Positions 1-9,390 of a stretch of DNA of 64,000 bases are shown piece by piece; the first letter of the stretch is position 1, and every line of letters starts with the position of its first letter. A model generated the notes under the pieces. The model saw nothing but the letters and a program-made list of their open reading frames with translations. It searched no databases and was not told the origin of the DNA. The stretch covers positions 121,055-185,054 of the forward strand of contig JAFKEN010000012.1 of assembly GCA_017308515.1 (NCBI GenBank), given 5' to 3'. The stretch is from Actinomycetales bacterium (GTDB lineage: Bacteria; Actinomycetota; Actinomycetes; Actinomycetales; Microbacteriaceae). The position numbers and the translations under genes are program-made.

Positions 1-171
1 GCGGATCGCGTGCCGAGTGGTCTGCGGCTTGGGCGAGGTGATCGCGACCTTCTCGCCGACGAGCGCGTTGGTGAGGGTCGACTTGCCGACATTCGGGCGG
101 CCGACGAACGAGGCGAAGCCCGCGCGGAAGGGCGTGCGGCCCTCGGCGCCGGATGCGGCTGCCGCGCTCAT
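1..171 (-). CDS. era: GTPase Era, N-terminal part (cut by window start)
   Basis: Era is a ribosome-associated GTPase that binds the 3' end of 16S rRNA and helps 30S maturation. Only the first 57 codons are present. The protein begins [12 protein letters not shown] and has the G1 P-loop [10 protein letters not shown] at about residues 23-32, then the switch region [10 protein letters not shown] characteristic of Era. The KH RNA-binding domain would lie beyond the window. The ATG overlaps the TGA of the upstream CNNM gene by four bases (ATGA), so the two are probably translationally coupled. Der also has a GRPNVGKST loop, but the KPQTTR switch favours Era. Confidence 0.93.
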   Translation of the reverse strand, partial: MSAAAASGAEGRTPFRAGFASFVGRPNVGKSTLTNALVGEKVAITSPKPQTTRHAIR

Positions 172-1511
172 CGGGCCCGCTCCGCCGCGTCGCCGCGCTC
201 CGCCCTCTCGCGCCGCGCACCCTCCGCTGCGGCGGCCTCGACGTCCTCGACGGCGGCGAGCGCGGGATCCCGCTGCACGATCACGGTGCGCAGCAGCCGC
301 CGGCGCCCCTCGACCCGCTCGGCGCGCAGCAGCAGCCCCGAGACCACGACCGAGGAGCCGCGCTCGGGCAGCCGGCCGAGCGACTTGCTGAGCAGGCCGC
401 CCACCGAGTCGACCTCGTCGTCGTCGAGCTCGATGCCGAAGAGGTCGCCGAGCTCGTCGGTCGGCAGGCGCGCGCTCACCCGGTAGACGCCGGCGCCGAG
501 CGCGCTCACGTCGGGGGTGTCGCGGTCGTACTCGTCGCTGATCTCGCCGACGAGCTCCTCGATGAGATCCTCGAGGGTCACGAGCCCGGCGATGCCGCCG
601 TACTCGTCGACCACCATCGCGAGGTGCGTCGACTCGAGCTGCATCTGCCGCAGCGCCTCGTCGGCCTTCTTCGACTCCGGCACGAGCATCGCGTCGCGGG
701 CGAGCTCCCCGACGACGACGGCCGCCGCGTCGAGCGGGCGCTCGTGCTCGAGGCGTGCCACGTCGCGCAGGTAGACGATGCCGACGACGTCGTCGAGATC
801 CTCGCCGACGACCGGCACGCGCGAGACCCCGGTGCGCAGGAACAGCGCCATCGCCTCCTCGAGGCTCGCCTCGGCCTCGATCGTCACCATCTCGGTGCGC
901 GGCACCATCACCTCGCGCACGACCGTGTCGCCCCACTCGAAGATCGAGTGGATGAGCGCGCGGTCCTCCTCCTCGAGCACGTCGGCCTCGGTCGCCTCGT
1001 CGACCATGCTGAGCAGCTGCTGCTCGCTCGAGAAGGTCACCGAGGCGGGGCGTCCGGGCGTCACCCGGTCGCCGAGCGCGACGAGCAGGTCGGCGACCGG
1101 CCCGAGGCTCAGCCGCACCCCGCGCACGAGCAGCGCCGAGGCGCGGGCGATCCCGACCGCGTGCGCGCGGCCGACGGAGCGCGGGCTCGAGCCGACGAGC
1201 ACGAACGAGACCGCCGTCATGATGAGGGCGCTGACGAGCAGGGTCCACCACCACTCGGCGAAGAGGGTCGCGAAGGCGAGGGTCACGAGCACCGCGGCGG
1301 TCGTCTCGAGCACGACGCGCATGAAGTTGACCGCGTTGAGGTGCGCCCCGGTGTCGGCGGCGATCGCCAGCAGTGCGCGGCGCGCCCGGCTGCGCTCGGC
1401 GAGGTCGGCGAGGTCGGCCCGGCTCAGCGTGCCGAACGCGGCGTCGGCCGCGGCGAGGAAGCCGGCGACGACGACGAGCGCGACCGCGACGCCGATGAAG
1501 ACCCCGAGCAT
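168..1511 (-). CDS. CNNM/CorC-type transporter-associated protein with CBS pair
   Basis: This 447-residue membrane protein belongs to the CNNM/HlyC-CorC family, often annotated hemolysin-family and linked to divalent cation (Mg or Co) homeostasis. Seen: an N-terminal hydrophobic segment ([17 protein letters not shown]) and further membrane helices to about residue 130. Next come a linker with [16 protein letters not shown], a CBS pair ([10 protein letters not shown], then [20 protein letters not shown]) and a C-terminal CorC-HlyC domain. I chose ATG 1511, three bases after the ybeY stop; the longer reading frame upstream is only the ybeY antiframe. It overlaps era by four bases. A general membrane role is likely; the substrate is inferred from the family only. 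Confidence 0.9.
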   Translation of the reverse strand: MLGVFIGVAVALVVVAGFLAAADAAFGTLSRADLADLAERSRARRALLAIAADTGAHLNAVNFMRVVLETTAAVLVTLAFATLFAEWWWTLLVSALIMTAVSFVLVGSSPRSVGRAHAVGIARASALLVRGVRLSLGPVADLLVALGDRVTPGRPASVTFSSEQQLLSMVDEATEADVLEEEDRALIHSIFEWGDTVVREVMVPRTEMVTIEAEASLEEAMALFLRTGVSRVPVVGEDLDDVVGIVYLRDVARLEHERPLDAAAVVVGELARDAMLVPESKKADEALRQMQLESTHLAMVVDEYGGIAGLVTLEDLIEELVGEISDEYDRDTPDVSALGAGVYRVSARLPTDELGDLFGIELDDDEVDSVGGLLSKSLGRLPERGSSVVVSGLLLRAERVEGRRRLLRTVIVQRDPALAAVEDVEAAAAEGARRERAERGDAAERAR

Positions 1512-1513
1512 GC

Positions 1514-1975
1514 TCAGCGGCGCCGCTCGGCGAGCGTGAAGCCGACGAGGATGTCGCGCTGCAGGCCGAACATCTCGCGCTCCTCCTCGGCGTCGGCGTG
1601 GTCGAAGCCCAGCAGGTGCAGGATGCCGTGCGCGGTGAGCAGGGTGAGCTCCTCCGCGGGGCTGTGGCCGGCCTCCTGCGCCTGCGCGATCGCGACCTGG
1701 GGGCACAGCACGAGGTCGCCCAGCAGGCCCGGCGGGGTCACGTCGTCCTCGGTGCCGGGGCGCAGCTCGTCCATCGGGAAGCTGAGCACGTCGGTCGGGC
1801 CGGGCTCGTCCATCCACTGCACGTGCAGCTGCTCCATCGCGGCCTCGTCGACGAGCAGGATCGCGAGCTCGGCGTCGGGGTGCACGTGCAGCGCCTCGAG
1901 GGCGTACGCCGCGAGGCGCTGCAGCGCGGCCTCGTCGACCTCGACGCCGGACTCGTTGTTGATCTCGATCGACAC
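1514..1975 (-). CDS. ybeY: Endoribonuclease YbeY
   Basis: YbeY is a zinc-dependent single-strand endoribonuclease in 16S rRNA 3'-end processing and 70S quality control. The 153-residue product has the family length and the metal-binding motif [11 protein letters not shown] near residues 115-125 (three histidines binding zinc). The start [10 protein letters not shown] is typical. It lies upstream of the CNNM gene and downstream of phoH in the classical phoH-ybeY-corC-era order, supporting a shared role in ribosome maturation. No alternative assignment is likely. Confidence 0.96.
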   Translation of the reverse strand: MSIEINNESGVEVDEAALQRLAAYALEALHVHPDAELAILLVDEAAMEQLHVQWMDEPGPTDVLSFPMDELRPGTEDDVTPPGLLGDLVLCPQVAIAQAQEAGHSPAEELTLLTAHGILHLLGFDHADAEEEREMFGLQRDILVGFTLAERRR

Positions 1976-2014
1976 CGTGCTACCCCTCGCTCACGCTGCG
2001 GTCGGTCGCGCCGG

Positions 2015-2060
2015 TTCGACCCCGATCGTCGAGGTTCGACGCGTCTCTTTCGGGGTCGAA
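2015..2060. repeat. 11-bp inverted repeat between phoH and ybeY
   Basis: The 111-bp gap between phoH and ybeY carries a perfect 11-bp inverted repeat: TTCGACCCCGA at 2015-2025 and TCGGGGTCGAA at 2050-2060, with a 24-base loop. The loop is long for an intrinsic terminator and no T tract follows. It may attenuate or stabilise the transcript between the two genes. The function is inference only. Confidence 0.5.
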
Positions 2061-2086
2061 GCGTGCCGCGCTCCAGCGAAGCACCC

Positions 2087-3199
2087 TCAACGCTCCCGAC
2101 CGGGCTTGCGGTCCTGCGGGGACCGGCCGCGGCGCGCGGCGCGGTTCGGGCCCTCGGGGTCGCCGCCGAGCTCGCGCGCCTGCTCGCGGCGCACGCGGGC
2201 GGCGGCCTGCTTCTCGTCGTAGGCGGTGTACGCGTCGACGATGCGGCCGACGAGGGTGTGGCGCACGACGTCCTCCGAGCCGAGGCGGGCGAAGTGGATG
2301 TCGTCGACGTCGGCGAGCACCTTCGTCACGAGCTGCAACCCGCTCGCCGCCGCGGGCAGGTCGATCTGCGTGATGTCGCCGGTCACGACCATGCGGGTGC
2401 CGAATCCGAGCCGGGTGAGGAACATCTTCATCTGCTCGGGAGTCGTGTTCTGCGCCTCGTCGAGTACGACGAAGGAGTTGTTGAGGGTGCGCCCGCGCAT
2501 GTAGGCGAGCGGCGCGACCTCGACCGTGCCGGAGGCGAGGAGCTTGGGCACCAGCTCGGGATCCATCATCTCGTTGAGCGCGTCGTACAGCGGGCGCAGG
2601 TACGGGTCGATCTTGTCGGTGAGGGTGCCGGGCAGGAAGCCGAGCCGCTCGCCGGCCTCGATCGCAGGGCGGCTCAGGATGATCCGGTCGACCTCCTTGC
2701 GCTGCAGCGCCTGCACCGCCTTCGCCATCGCGAGGTAGGTCTTGCCGGTGCCGGCGGGCCCGATGCCGAAGGTGATGGTGTGGTGGTCGATCGCGTCGAC
2801 GTAGGCCTTCTGGCCGAGGGTCTTCGGCCGGATGCTCTTGCCGCGCGAGACGAGGATCGCCTGGCTCAGCACCTCGGCCGGGCTGCCGGCACCGCGCTCG
2901 AGGATGCGCGCGGAGCTCGCCACCTCGGTCGGGCCGAGTTCGACGCCCTCGCGCACCATCGCGATGAGCTCGTCGACGAGCCGGTGCGCGGCGGCGACCT
3001 CGGTCGCCTCGCCCTCGAGGGTCACCTGGTTGCCGCGCACGTGCATCGACACGTGCGGGAACTCGTGCTCGATGCGCGTCAGCAGCCGGTCCTGCGGGCC
3101 GAGCAGGCGCACCATCGCGACCCCGTCGATCTCGAACTCCTCGCGCGCGGTCGCCGCGCCCGGGCCGACGGGCGCGCCCGTGATGTCACTCGGAGCCAA
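2087..3199 (-). CDS. phoH: PhoH family P-loop ATPase
   Basis: PhoH-family proteins are cytoplasmic P-loop ATPases related to superfamily 1 helicase cores, conserved next to ybeY and implicated in RNA handling. The 370-residue product has Walker A GPAGTGKT near residues 147-154, Walker B VVLDEAQN near 244, and an N-terminal small-domain extension typical of the longer PhoH form. The start used is TTG at 3199, which overlaps the end of the HIT gene by 14 bases; the next in-frame ATG is at about residue 29 and would cut conserved N-terminal sequence. The TTG start is therefore probable but not certain. Confidence 0.93.
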   Translation of the reverse strand: MAPSDITGAPVGPGAATAREEFEIDGVAMVRLLGPQDRLLTRIEHEFPHVSMHVRGNQVTLEGEATEVAAAHRLVDELIAMVREGVELGPTEVASSARILERGAGSPAEVLSQAILVSRGKSIRPKTLGQKAYVDAIDHHTITFGIGPAGTGKTYLAMAKAVQALQRKEVDRIILSRPAIEAGERLGFLPGTLTDKIDPYLRPLYDALNEMMDPELVPKLLASGTVEVAPLAYMRGRTLNNSFVVLDEAQNTTPEQMKMFLTRLGFGTRMVVTGDITQIDLPAAASGLQLVTKVLADVDDIHFARLGSEDVVRHTLVGRIVDAYTAYDEKQAAARVRREQARELGGDPEGPNRAARRGRSPQDRKPGRER

Positions 3200-3539
3200 G
3201 GGATCCTTCCGCCAGGTCGCCGCCCATGACGTGCGCGTGCACGTGGAACACGGTCTGCCCCGCCGCGGGGCCGGTGTTGAACACGAGGCGGTATTGGCCG
3301 CCGCAGTGCGCGTCGGCCAGCTGCTGCGCGACCGCGACGAGCCGCGCGAGCAGCGACGGGTCGCCCGCCGCGAGCTCGGTGACGTTCGCGTAGGCGGCCG
3401 TCTTCGGGATCACGAGCAGGTGCACGGGAGCCTTCGGCGCGATGTCGCGGATCGCGATGACCGCGTCGTCCTCGAAGAGGATCTCGGCGGGGATCTCACG
3501 CGCGACGATGCGCTCGAAGATCGTCGGCTCGCTGCTCAC
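3186..3539 (-). CDS. HIT family nucleotide hydrolase or transferase
   Basis: This 117-residue histidine-triad protein resembles HinT-type purine nucleoside phosphoramidases, cytoplasmic enzymes cleaving AMP-N or related bonds. The triad is HVHAHVMGG near residues 99-107, with the upstream FNTGPAAGQTVF segment typical of HinT. Length and architecture match a full family member. It is first in the run toward phoH, overlapping it by 14 bases. The physiological substrate is not deducible. Confidence 0.93.
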   Translation of the reverse strand: MSSEPTIFERIVAREIPAEILFEDDAVIAIRDIAPKAPVHLLVIPKTAAYANVTELAAGDPSLLARLVAVAQQLADAHCGGQYRLVFNTGPAAGQTVFHVHAHVMGGDLAEGSLGSE

Positions 3540-3639
3540 CCCTCCATGCTACGGGGCCGACCCGCGCGCGGTCAGGTCCCGCGCACCGGACGCCGGACGC
3601 TCCGGCCCCGCGCACCGGACGCGGGAGGCGGGTCGGCGC

Positions 3640-4383
3640 TCAGGCCCAGCGCCCCAGCCGCACGGCGAGCGCCGCGAGCGCCGCCGGCCCGGCGGTCGAG
3701 GTGCGCAGCACCCCCGGCCCGAGGCGCACCTCGACGGCGCCCGCGGCGGCCAGCACCTCCCGCTCGCGCGGGGCGATGCCGCCCTCCGGCCCGACGACGA
3801 GTGTGATCGCGGCGACCTCGGGCAGCGCGAGGGTGGCGAGGGGGCGCTCGGCGGTCGGCTCGAGCACGAGCAGGGCGTGATCCGGCCGGACCCCGCGGGC
3901 GAGCTCGGCGGTGCTCGCCGGGGGCGCGACCGCGGGCACGCGGGCTCGGATCGACTGCTTGCTGGCCTCCCGCACGATCGCCCGCCAGCGCTCGACGCCC
4001 CGGTCGACCTTCGCGCCCTGCCAGCGCACCACCGAGCGCTCCGCGGCCCACGGGATCACCCCATCGACCCCCAGCTCGGTCGCCGCCTGGATCGCGAGCT
4101 CGTCGCGATCGCCCTTCGCGAGGGCCTGCGCGAGCCGCAGCTCGGGGCGCGGAACGGGTTCGCGCGCGATCTCGTCGACCTCGATCTCCACCCGTTCGGG
4201 CGAGGCGGCGACGACCGCGCCGCGCACGAGCACCCCCGCGCCGTCGGCGAACGCCAGGCTCTCCCCGACGCGGACGCGCGCGACCGACGCCGCGTGCCGC
4301 GCCTCCTCGCCCTCGATCGCGGCGCGCGCCCCGACCGCGACGCCGTCGAAGGCGCCCGGCTCGGCGAGGTAGAGGGAGGCCAC
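3640..4383 (-). CDS. rsmE: 16S rRNA (uracil1498-N3)-methyltransferase RsmE
   Basis: RsmE is a SPOUT-fold methyltransferase that uses SAM to make m3U1498 in 16S rRNA. The 247-residue product has an N-terminal PUA-like region (GEEARHAASVARVRVGE) and the C-terminal knot sequence VVGPEGGIAPRE followed by LGPGVLRTSTAGPAAL, the SAM-binding signature of RsmE. The start is GTG at 4383. It lies 48 bases downstream of dnaJ, a pairing widely conserved in actinobacteria, and is probably cotranscribed with it. Confidence 0.95.
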   Translation of the reverse strand: MASLYLAEPGAFDGVAVGARAAIEGEEARHAASVARVRVGESLAFADGAGVLVRGAVVAASPERVEIEVDEIAREPVPRPELRLAQALAKGDRDELAIQAATELGVDGVIPWAAERSVVRWQGAKVDRGVERWRAIVREASKQSIRARVPAVAPPASTAELARGVRPDHALLVLEPTAERPLATLALPEVAAITLVVGPEGGIAPREREVLAAAGAVEVRLGPGVLRTSTAGPAALAALAVRLGRWA

Positions 4384-4431
4384 GGGACTACGTTGCCACG
4401 GCGGCGCGGCGGGTCGGAGTGCGGAGCGGGC

Positions 4432-5541
4432 TCAGAACCCGAGGAACCGGTCGCGCAGCTTCGCAAAGAGCCCCTGCTGGAAGGTCGCGAACTCGGGGGC
4501 GATCGGGCGACGGCTCGCCGCGAACTCCTGCATGAGCTTCGTCTCCTTCGAGTTGAGCCGCACCGGGGTCATCACCTGCACCCCGATGCGCAGGTCGCCC
4601 CGGCCGGAGCCGCGCAGCCGCGTCACGCCGCGATCCTTCACGGTCACGATGTCGCCGCTCTGAGTGCCGGCCTTGATCTCGACGTCGACCGGGCTGCCGT
4701 CGATCGAGTCGAGCGTCACGGTCGTGCCGAGCACCGCATCCGTCATCTGCACCTCGAGGGTCGCGAGCAGGTCGTCGCCGTTGCGGCTGAAGGTGTCGTG
4801 GTGGCTCACCTTGACCTCGAGGTACAGGTCGCCGTTCGCGCCGCCCGCCGGGCCGGCCTCGCCCTGACCGGGCAGGTGCAGGCGCATCCCGGTGTCGACG
4901 CCCGCGGGCACGTCGACCTCGACGGTGCGCTTCGCGCGCACCCGGCCCTGACCGCCGCACGTCGTGCAGGGGGTCGGGATCACGGTGCCGTAGCCGCGGC
5001 AGGTGCCGCACGGGCTCGAGGTCATGACGTTGCCCAGCAGCGAGCGCACCTGGCGCTGGATCGAACCGGTGCCGCGGCAGATGTCGCACGTCACCGGCTG
5101 GGTTCCGGGCTCGCAGCACGAGCCGGCGCAGCGCTCGCACAGCACCGCGGTGTCGACCTCGAGCGTGCGGGTGGACCCGAACACGACGTCGGCGAGGCTC
5201 ACCTCGATGCGCAGGAGCGCATCCTGACCCCGTTCCCGCCGCGACCGCGGACCGGAGCTGCGCGCCGAGCCGCCGAAGAAGGTCTCGAAGATGTCGCCGA
5301 AGCCGAAGGCCGAGCCGCCCCCGCCGAAGCCCGCCTGGGGGCCGAGGTCGTAGCGCTCGCGCTGGTCGGGATCGCTCAGCACGTCGTACGCGTGCGTCAC
5401 CTGCTTGAAGCGCTCGGCCGCATCCTCGCTCGGATTGACGTCGGGGTGGAGCTCGCGCGCGAGCTTGCGGTAGGCGCGCTTGATCTCCTCCGGGCTCGCG
5501 TCGCGGTCGACGCCGAGCACCTCGTAATGGTCAACTGCCAC
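4432..5541 (-). CDS. dnaJ: Chaperone DnaJ
   Basis: DnaJ is the Hsp40 co-chaperone that stimulates DnaK ATPase and delivers clients. The 369-residue product has a J domain (residues 1-70, HPD in [10 protein letters not shown]), a Gly/Phe-rich segment ([13 protein letters not shown]), four zinc-binding CxxCxG-like elements ([32 protein letters not shown]) and the two C-terminal beta domains. The first element departs from the consensus at its final glycine (CERCAGSC). It follows hrcA by 49 bases, making an hrcA-dnaJ operon of the type that is heat-inducible via CIRCE. Confidence 0.97.
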   Translation of the reverse strand: MAVDHYEVLGVDRDASPEEIKRAYRKLARELHPDVNPSEDAAERFKQVTHAYDVLSDPDQRERYDLGPQAGFGGGGSAFGFGDIFETFFGGSARSSGPRSRRERGQDALLRIEVSLADVVFGSTRTLEVDTAVLCERCAGSCCEPGTQPVTCDICRGTGSIQRQVRSLLGNVMTSSPCGTCRGYGTVIPTPCTTCGGQGRVRAKRTVEVDVPAGVDTGMRLHLPGQGEAGPAGGANGDLYLEVKVSHHDTFSRNGDDLLATLEVQMTDAVLGTTVTLDSIDGSPVDVEIKAGTQSGDIVTVKDRGVTRLRGSGRGDLRIGVQVMTPVRLNSKETKLMQEFAASRRPIAPEFATFQQGLFAKLRDRFLGF

Positions 5542-5590
5542 GGCGGATCTGCATCCTCAGGTCACGGGGCCGGTCGCGCCGGCGGTACGG

Positions 5591-6613
5591 TCAGGCCTCG
5601 CCCAGCAGGCGGGACAGGTAGCGGGCGACCGCGCGGACGGCCGCCATGTTGCTCGAGTAGTCCATACGGGTCGGGCCGAGAAGTCCCAGCTGCGCGGCCG
5701 CGCCCCCGGAGGCCCCGTAGCCGCCTGCGACCACGCTCGTCTCGGGCAGCCCGAAGGGCTCGTTCTCGCGGCCGATGCTCACCCGCACGTCGTCGGGCTC
5801 CGACTCGAGCTCGCGGAACAGGCGCAGCACGGTCACCTGCTCCTCGATCGCCTCGAGCACGGTGCCGATGTCGCCGGTGAAGTCCCGCTCGGTGCGCGCG
5901 AGGTTCGCCGAGCCGGCGACGACGAGGCGATCCTGCCGGTTCGCGGCCACCTGGTCGGCGAGGCTGCCGACGATCGCGATCGTCGCGGTGCGGTGCTCGG
6001 GGCGCGGCTGCAGGTCGAGGCTCGCGAGCCGAGCCGCGGCATCGCCGAGGCCCAGGCCCCCGAGCTCGCCGTTGAGGGCGGCGCGCAGGTCGGCGACGAG
6101 GTCGTCGTCGACCGGCTCGCCGACGTCGAGCAGACGCTGGTCGACGCGACCGGTGTCGGTGATGAGCACCGTCATGAGCCGGGTCGGGGCCAGCTTCACG
6201 AGCTCGACGTGACGCACCCGCGCGGTGCCGAAGCTCGGGTACTGCGCGAGCGCCACCTGGTTGGTGAGCTGCGCGAGCATCCGCACCGTGCGCGCGAGCA
6301 CGTCGTCGAGGTCGACCGCCTCGGAGAGGAAGGTCTCGATCGCCTGCCGCTGCGCCGCGCTCAGCGGGCGCACCTCGGTGATCTGGTCGACGTACAGGCG
6401 ATAGCCCTTGTCGGTGGGCACCCGGCCCGAGGAGGTGTGGGGCGCCGCGATCAGCTCCTCCTCCTCGAGAAGGGCCATGTCGTTGCGGATCGTGGCGGCC
6501 GAGACCCCGAAGGAGTGGCGCTCGACGATCGATTTCGACCCGACCGGCTCGCGGGAGGCGACGTAGTCCTGCACGATGGCGCGGAGCACGGCCAGGCTGC
6601 GCTCGGAGACCAT
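5591..6613 (-). CDS. hrcA: Heat-inducible transcription repressor HrcA
   Basis: HrcA represses class I heat-shock genes by binding CIRCE and needs GroEL for activity. The 340-residue product has the N-terminal winged helix (VSERSLAVLRAIVQDYV, then SAATIRNDMALLEEEEL) and a long C-terminal regulatory region ending LGPTRMDYSSNMAAVRAVARYLS. I chose ATG 6613 (MVSERSL), the conserved family start; the frame extends further upstream without homology. It precedes dnaJ and has a CIRCE-like operator 46 bases upstream, indicating autoregulation. Confidence 0.95.
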   Translation of the reverse strand: MVSERSLAVLRAIVQDYVASREPVGSKSIVERHSFGVSAATIRNDMALLEEEELIAAPHTSSGRVPTDKGYRLYVDQITEVRPLSAAQRQAIETFLSEAVDLDDVLARTVRMLAQLTNQVALAQYPSFGTARVRHVELVKLAPTRLMTVLITDTGRVDQRLLDVGEPVDDDLVADLRAALNGELGGLGLGDAAARLASLDLQPRPEHRTATIAIVGSLADQVAANRQDRLVVAGSANLARTERDFTGDIGTVLEAIEEQVTVLRLFRELESEPDDVRVSIGRENEPFGLPETSVVAGGYGASGGAAAQLGLLGPTRMDYSSNMAAVRAVARYLSRLLGEA

Positions 6614-6659
6614 GCCGCGCCCTCCTCCGGATCTCGGAACCCGCGCGGCGACCCGCGCA

Positions 6660-6686
6660 CTGGCACTCTCGTGTTCGGACTGCCAA
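6660..6686 (-). promoter_or_regulatory. CIRCE-like HrcA operator
   Basis: An imperfect inverted repeat, CTGGCACTC at 6660-6668 and GACTGCCAA at 6678-6686, is separated by exactly nine bases. The CIRCE consensus is TTAGCACTC-N9-GAGTGCTAA. The left arm matches the actinobacterial variant well; the arms pair at seven of nine positions. It sits just upstream of hrcA. Confidence 0.8.
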
Positions 6687-6851
6687 GTGTACCGCGACAC
6701 GCGGCACCGGGCCGTTGCACCGGCGGGGAGGGGCCACTACTTTTGGCCGCAGTGCTTGCGTCCCGCACCATCGGGGGTCCGCAGTGCTGCGTGGCCCGAC
6801 AGGCGATGGCCCCGACCGGGACCGAGACCGAATCACCGAAAGGCAGAACCC

Positions 6852-7235
6852 ATGACCACCCCTCCCCCCGCCGCTCCGGCGCCGGCGCAGCCGCTCTCCG
6901 AGGCCGACGACAAGCTCTGGGCGTCGCTCGCCCACCTCGGCGGCATCATCGGCATCCTGCCGTCGCTCATCATCTGGCTCGTCCTCAAGGACCGCGGCCC
7001 GAAGACCAACGTCGAGGCGAAGGAGGCGCTGAACTTCCAGATCATCGCCACGATCGTCATCGTCGGGTCGTACATCCTCGGCACGATCCTCGCGATCGTG
7101 CTGATCGGCTTCCTCTTCTACCTGATCGCGATCGCGGCGCAGATCGTCGTCGTCATCTTCTCGATCATGGGCTTCGTGAAGGTCAACGGCGGCGGCTCCT
7201 ACCGCTACCCGGTGACCGTGCGCTTCATCAAGTAA
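6852..7235 (+). CDS. DUF4870 domain membrane protein
   Basis: This 127-residue protein has a short Pro/Ala N-terminus, the DUF4870 opening EADDKLWASLAHLGGIIG and about three hydrophobic segments (ILPSLIIWLVL, QIIATIVIVGSYILGTILAIVLIGF, IAAQIVVVIFSIMGFVKV). The ending YRYPVTVRFIK is typical. I chose ATG 6852, with an AAAGGCAG Shine-Dalgarno-like sequence about ten bases upstream. The family has no assigned biochemical role. It is followed by a paralogue, suggesting local duplication. It diverges from hrcA, and the 238-bp gap between them carries the CIRCE-like site. Confidence 0.88.
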   Translation: MTTPPPAAPAPAQPLSEADDKLWASLAHLGGIIGILPSLIIWLVLKDRGPKTNVEAKEALNFQIIATIVIVGSYILGTILAIVLIGFLFYLIAIAAQIVVVIFSIMGFVKVNGGGSYRYPVTVRFIK

Positions 7236-7252
7236 GCGATCACACCCCCGCG

Positions 7253-7286
7253 GAGGGCGGGGCGGGCTCCGGCTCGCCCCGCCCTC
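7253..7286 (+). terminator. Strong stem-loop after first DUF4870 gene
   Basis: A perfect 12-bp stem, GAGGGCGGGGCG at 7253-7264 and CGCCCCGCCCTC at 7275-7286, encloses a ten-base loop 17 bases after the stop codon. The next bases are TCTGGTTCTC, pyrimidine-rich but without a T run, so it is a GC-rich actinobacterial-type terminator. Confidence 0.75.
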
Positions 7287-7289
7287 TCT

Positions 7290-7313
7290 GGTTCTCGGGT
7301 TCTCGGGTTCTCG
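7290..7313 (+). repeat. 8-bp tandem repeat, three copies
   Basis: Three exact tandem copies of GGTTCTCG lie directly after the stem-loop and before the second DUF4870 gene. No function is apparent; slippage could vary the copy number between strains. Confidence 0.7.
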
Positions 7314-7379
7314 GGAGCACCATCGCCCGACGCCGCGATGCTCCCCGGCTCCGCGGCGCGCGCTGCCTACAGTAGAGCC

Positions 7380-8090
7380 ATGACCGATACCCCGCCCCCC
7401 GCCGACGATCGCCCCTCGACGCCGCGCCCCTCCCGTTCCCGCTCCGCCGGGTCGGCGAGTTCGGGATCGAGCACCGGCCGCTCCGGCGGCGCCGCCGCGA
7501 AGAAGCCGGCGACGTCGAAGCCCGCCGCAAAGGCGGCCGCGTCGAAGCCCGCCGGCACGGCGTCGACGGCGAAGCCCGCCGCCAAGGCGTCGACATCGAA
7601 GCCCGCCGCGTCCCAGCCGACCGCCGGGTCGCAGGCCGCGGCATCCGCCCCGCCCGCCTCCGCCCCCGCCGCCGCGGCATCCGCCCCGGCCGCGACCACC
7701 GCCGGCGCGGTGCCGCCCGCCGGCCCCGTCCCGCCGACTCCCGCACAGGTGGCGCCCGCGCCGCCGCTCAGCCCCGCCGACGAGAAGCTCTGGGCGACGC
7801 TCGTGCACGTCGGCGGGCTCTTCCTCGGGGTGCTCGCCCCGCTCGTGGTCTACCTCGTGCTGCGCGACCGCGGCTCCTACGTGCGCTGGCACGCCGCCCA
7901 GGCGCTCAACTTCCACATCACGGCGCTCATCGGCTACGCGATCAGCGTGGTGCTGAGCTTCGTGCTCATCGGCCTCTTCACGAGCCTCGCGATCTGGGTG
8001 CTCGTCGTCGTCTTCGGGATCCTCGCGACGATCGCCGCCAACCGCGGCGAGTGGTACCGCTACCCGCTGACGATCAACTTCGTGAACTGA
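7380..8090 (+). CDS. DUF4870 domain protein with long Ala/Lys/Pro-rich N-terminus
   Basis: This 236-residue protein has about 125 residues of low-complexity sequence rich in Ala, Pro, Ser and Lys, with repeats of the type AAKPAAKAS, followed by a DUF4870 domain (SPADEKLWATLVHVGGLFLG ... WYRYPLTINFVN) with about three membrane segments. It is paralogous to the gene just upstream. The Lys/Ala repeats resemble histone-H1-like tails, so a nucleic acid or envelope tether is possible but speculative. ATG 7380 is used; the in-frame extension is non-homologous. Confidence 0.87.
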   Translation: MTDTPPPADDRPSTPRPSRSRSAGSASSGSSTGRSGGAAAKKPATSKPAAKAAASKPAGTASTAKPAAKASTSKPAASQPTAGSQAAASAPPASAPAAAASAPAATTAGAVPPAGPVPPTPAQVAPAPPLSPADEKLWATLVHVGGLFLGVLAPLVVYLVLRDRGSYVRWHAAQALNFHITALIGYAISVVLSFVLIGLFTSLAIWVLVVVFGILATIAANRGEWYRYPLTINFVN

Positions 8091-8111
8091 GCGTCGCCGG
8101 CTCGTCGGCGC

Positions 8112-9350
8112 TCAGTCGACGAGCCGGCGCACGATCGCATCGGCGAGGAGCCGACCGCGCAGCGTCGGAACGAGCCGGCCCGCGAGAGCGGCGCGCGGAT
8201 CCACGAGCTCGTCGGCGATGAGCTCCGCGACGCGCGCGCGCGCCGGAGCCGACAGCGTCGCGATCTCGAGGCCGTCGGCGAGCCGCGAGCCGAGCAGAAC
8301 CGTCTCGGTCGCGCGCGTCGCCTCGTCGAGCGTCTCGCGCCCGGCCGCGGGCGAGAGCCCCGCCGCGAGGCGCTGCGCGTACGCGGCGGGATGCTTGACG
8401 TTCCACCAGCGCACCCCGCCGACGTGGCTGTGCGCGCCGGGACCGATCCCCCACCAGTCCTGGCCGGTCCAGTAGGCGAGGTTGTGCCGTGAGCGGCGCG
8501 CCCGGCCGCCGTCGCCGTCGTCGCGGGCCCAGTTGCTCACCTCGTACCAGCGGTAGCCGGCGGCGGCGAGGCGGGCGTCGGCGAACTCGTAGAGGTCGGC
8601 GACGAGGTCGTCGTCGGGGGCGGGCAGCTCGCCGCGGGCGATCCGACGGGCGAGCGCGGTGCCCTCCTCGACGATGAGCGCGTACGCCGAGACGTGGTCG
8701 GGTTCGAGAGCGAGGGCCGCGTCGAGCGAGACGCGCCAGTCCTCGGCGGACTCGCCCGGCGTCCCGTAGATGAGGTCGAGGCTCACCTGCAGGCCCGCCT
8801 CGCGCGCCCAGCCGACGACGAGCGGCACCCGCTCGGGGTCATGGGTGCGGTCGAGGGTGCCGAGCACGTGCGGCACCGCCGACTGCATGCCGAAGCTCAC
8901 CCGCGTGACGCCGGCCTCGGCGAGGCGCGCGAGGCTGTCGCGGTCGACCGAGTCGGGGTTCGCCTCCGTCGTGACCTCGGCGCCGGGTCGCAGGCCCCAG
9001 GCGTCGCGGATGCCGGCGAGCAGGCGCGCGAGATCCTCGACCGGCAGCAGGGTGGGCGTCCCGCCTCCGACGAACACCGTGGCGAGTTCGCGGCCACCCG
9101 CCCCGGCCGCGTCGAGCACGCGGCGCGCGAGGGCGACCTCGGCGAGCGCCTGGTCGGCATAGTCCGACTGCCGCACGCCGCGGATCTCGTCGGCCGTGTA
9201 GGTGTTGAAGTCGCAGTACCCGCAGCGCACCCGGCAGAACGGCACGTGCAGGTACACGCCGAGGTCACGCTGCCCGGATCCCTCGCCCGCCGAGACCGGC
9301 AGCGCGCCGTCGGCGGGCGCCGGATCGGCGATCGGCAGGGCGGAAGGCAC
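8112..9350 (-). CDS. hemW: Radical SAM heme chaperone HemW
   Basis: HemW is a radical SAM protein that binds heme and delivers it to respiratory enzymes; it was formerly mis-annotated as oxygen-independent coproporphyrinogen oxidase. The 412-residue protein carries the cluster motif CRVRCGYCDF (CxxxCxxC followed by DF) near residue 38, the glycine-rich FVGGGTPTLL and the HemW C-terminal domain. The HemW subgroup is expected in actinobacteria, although the sequence alone does not exclude a residual HemN-like activity. It commonly lies between hrcA/dnaJ and lepA in these genomes. Confidence 0.92.
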   Translation of the reverse strand: MPSALPIADPAPADGALPVSAGEGSGQRDLGVYLHVPFCRVRCGYCDFNTYTADEIRGVRQSDYADQALAEVALARRVLDAAGAGGRELATVFVGGGTPTLLPVEDLARLLAGIRDAWGLRPGAEVTTEANPDSVDRDSLARLAEAGVTRVSFGMQSAVPHVLGTLDRTHDPERVPLVVGWAREAGLQVSLDLIYGTPGESAEDWRVSLDAALALEPDHVSAYALIVEEGTALARRIARGELPAPDDDLVADLYEFADARLAAAGYRWYEVSNWARDDGDGGRARRSRHNLAYWTGQDWWGIGPGAHSHVGGVRWWNVKHPAAYAQRLAAGLSPAAGRETLDEATRATETVLLGSRLADGLEIATLSAPARARVAELIADELVDPRAALAGRLVPTLRGRLLADAIVRRLVD

Positions 9351-9390
9351 GCTCCATCATCCCCGGTGTGCGTCGACCTCGCGGCCGCGC

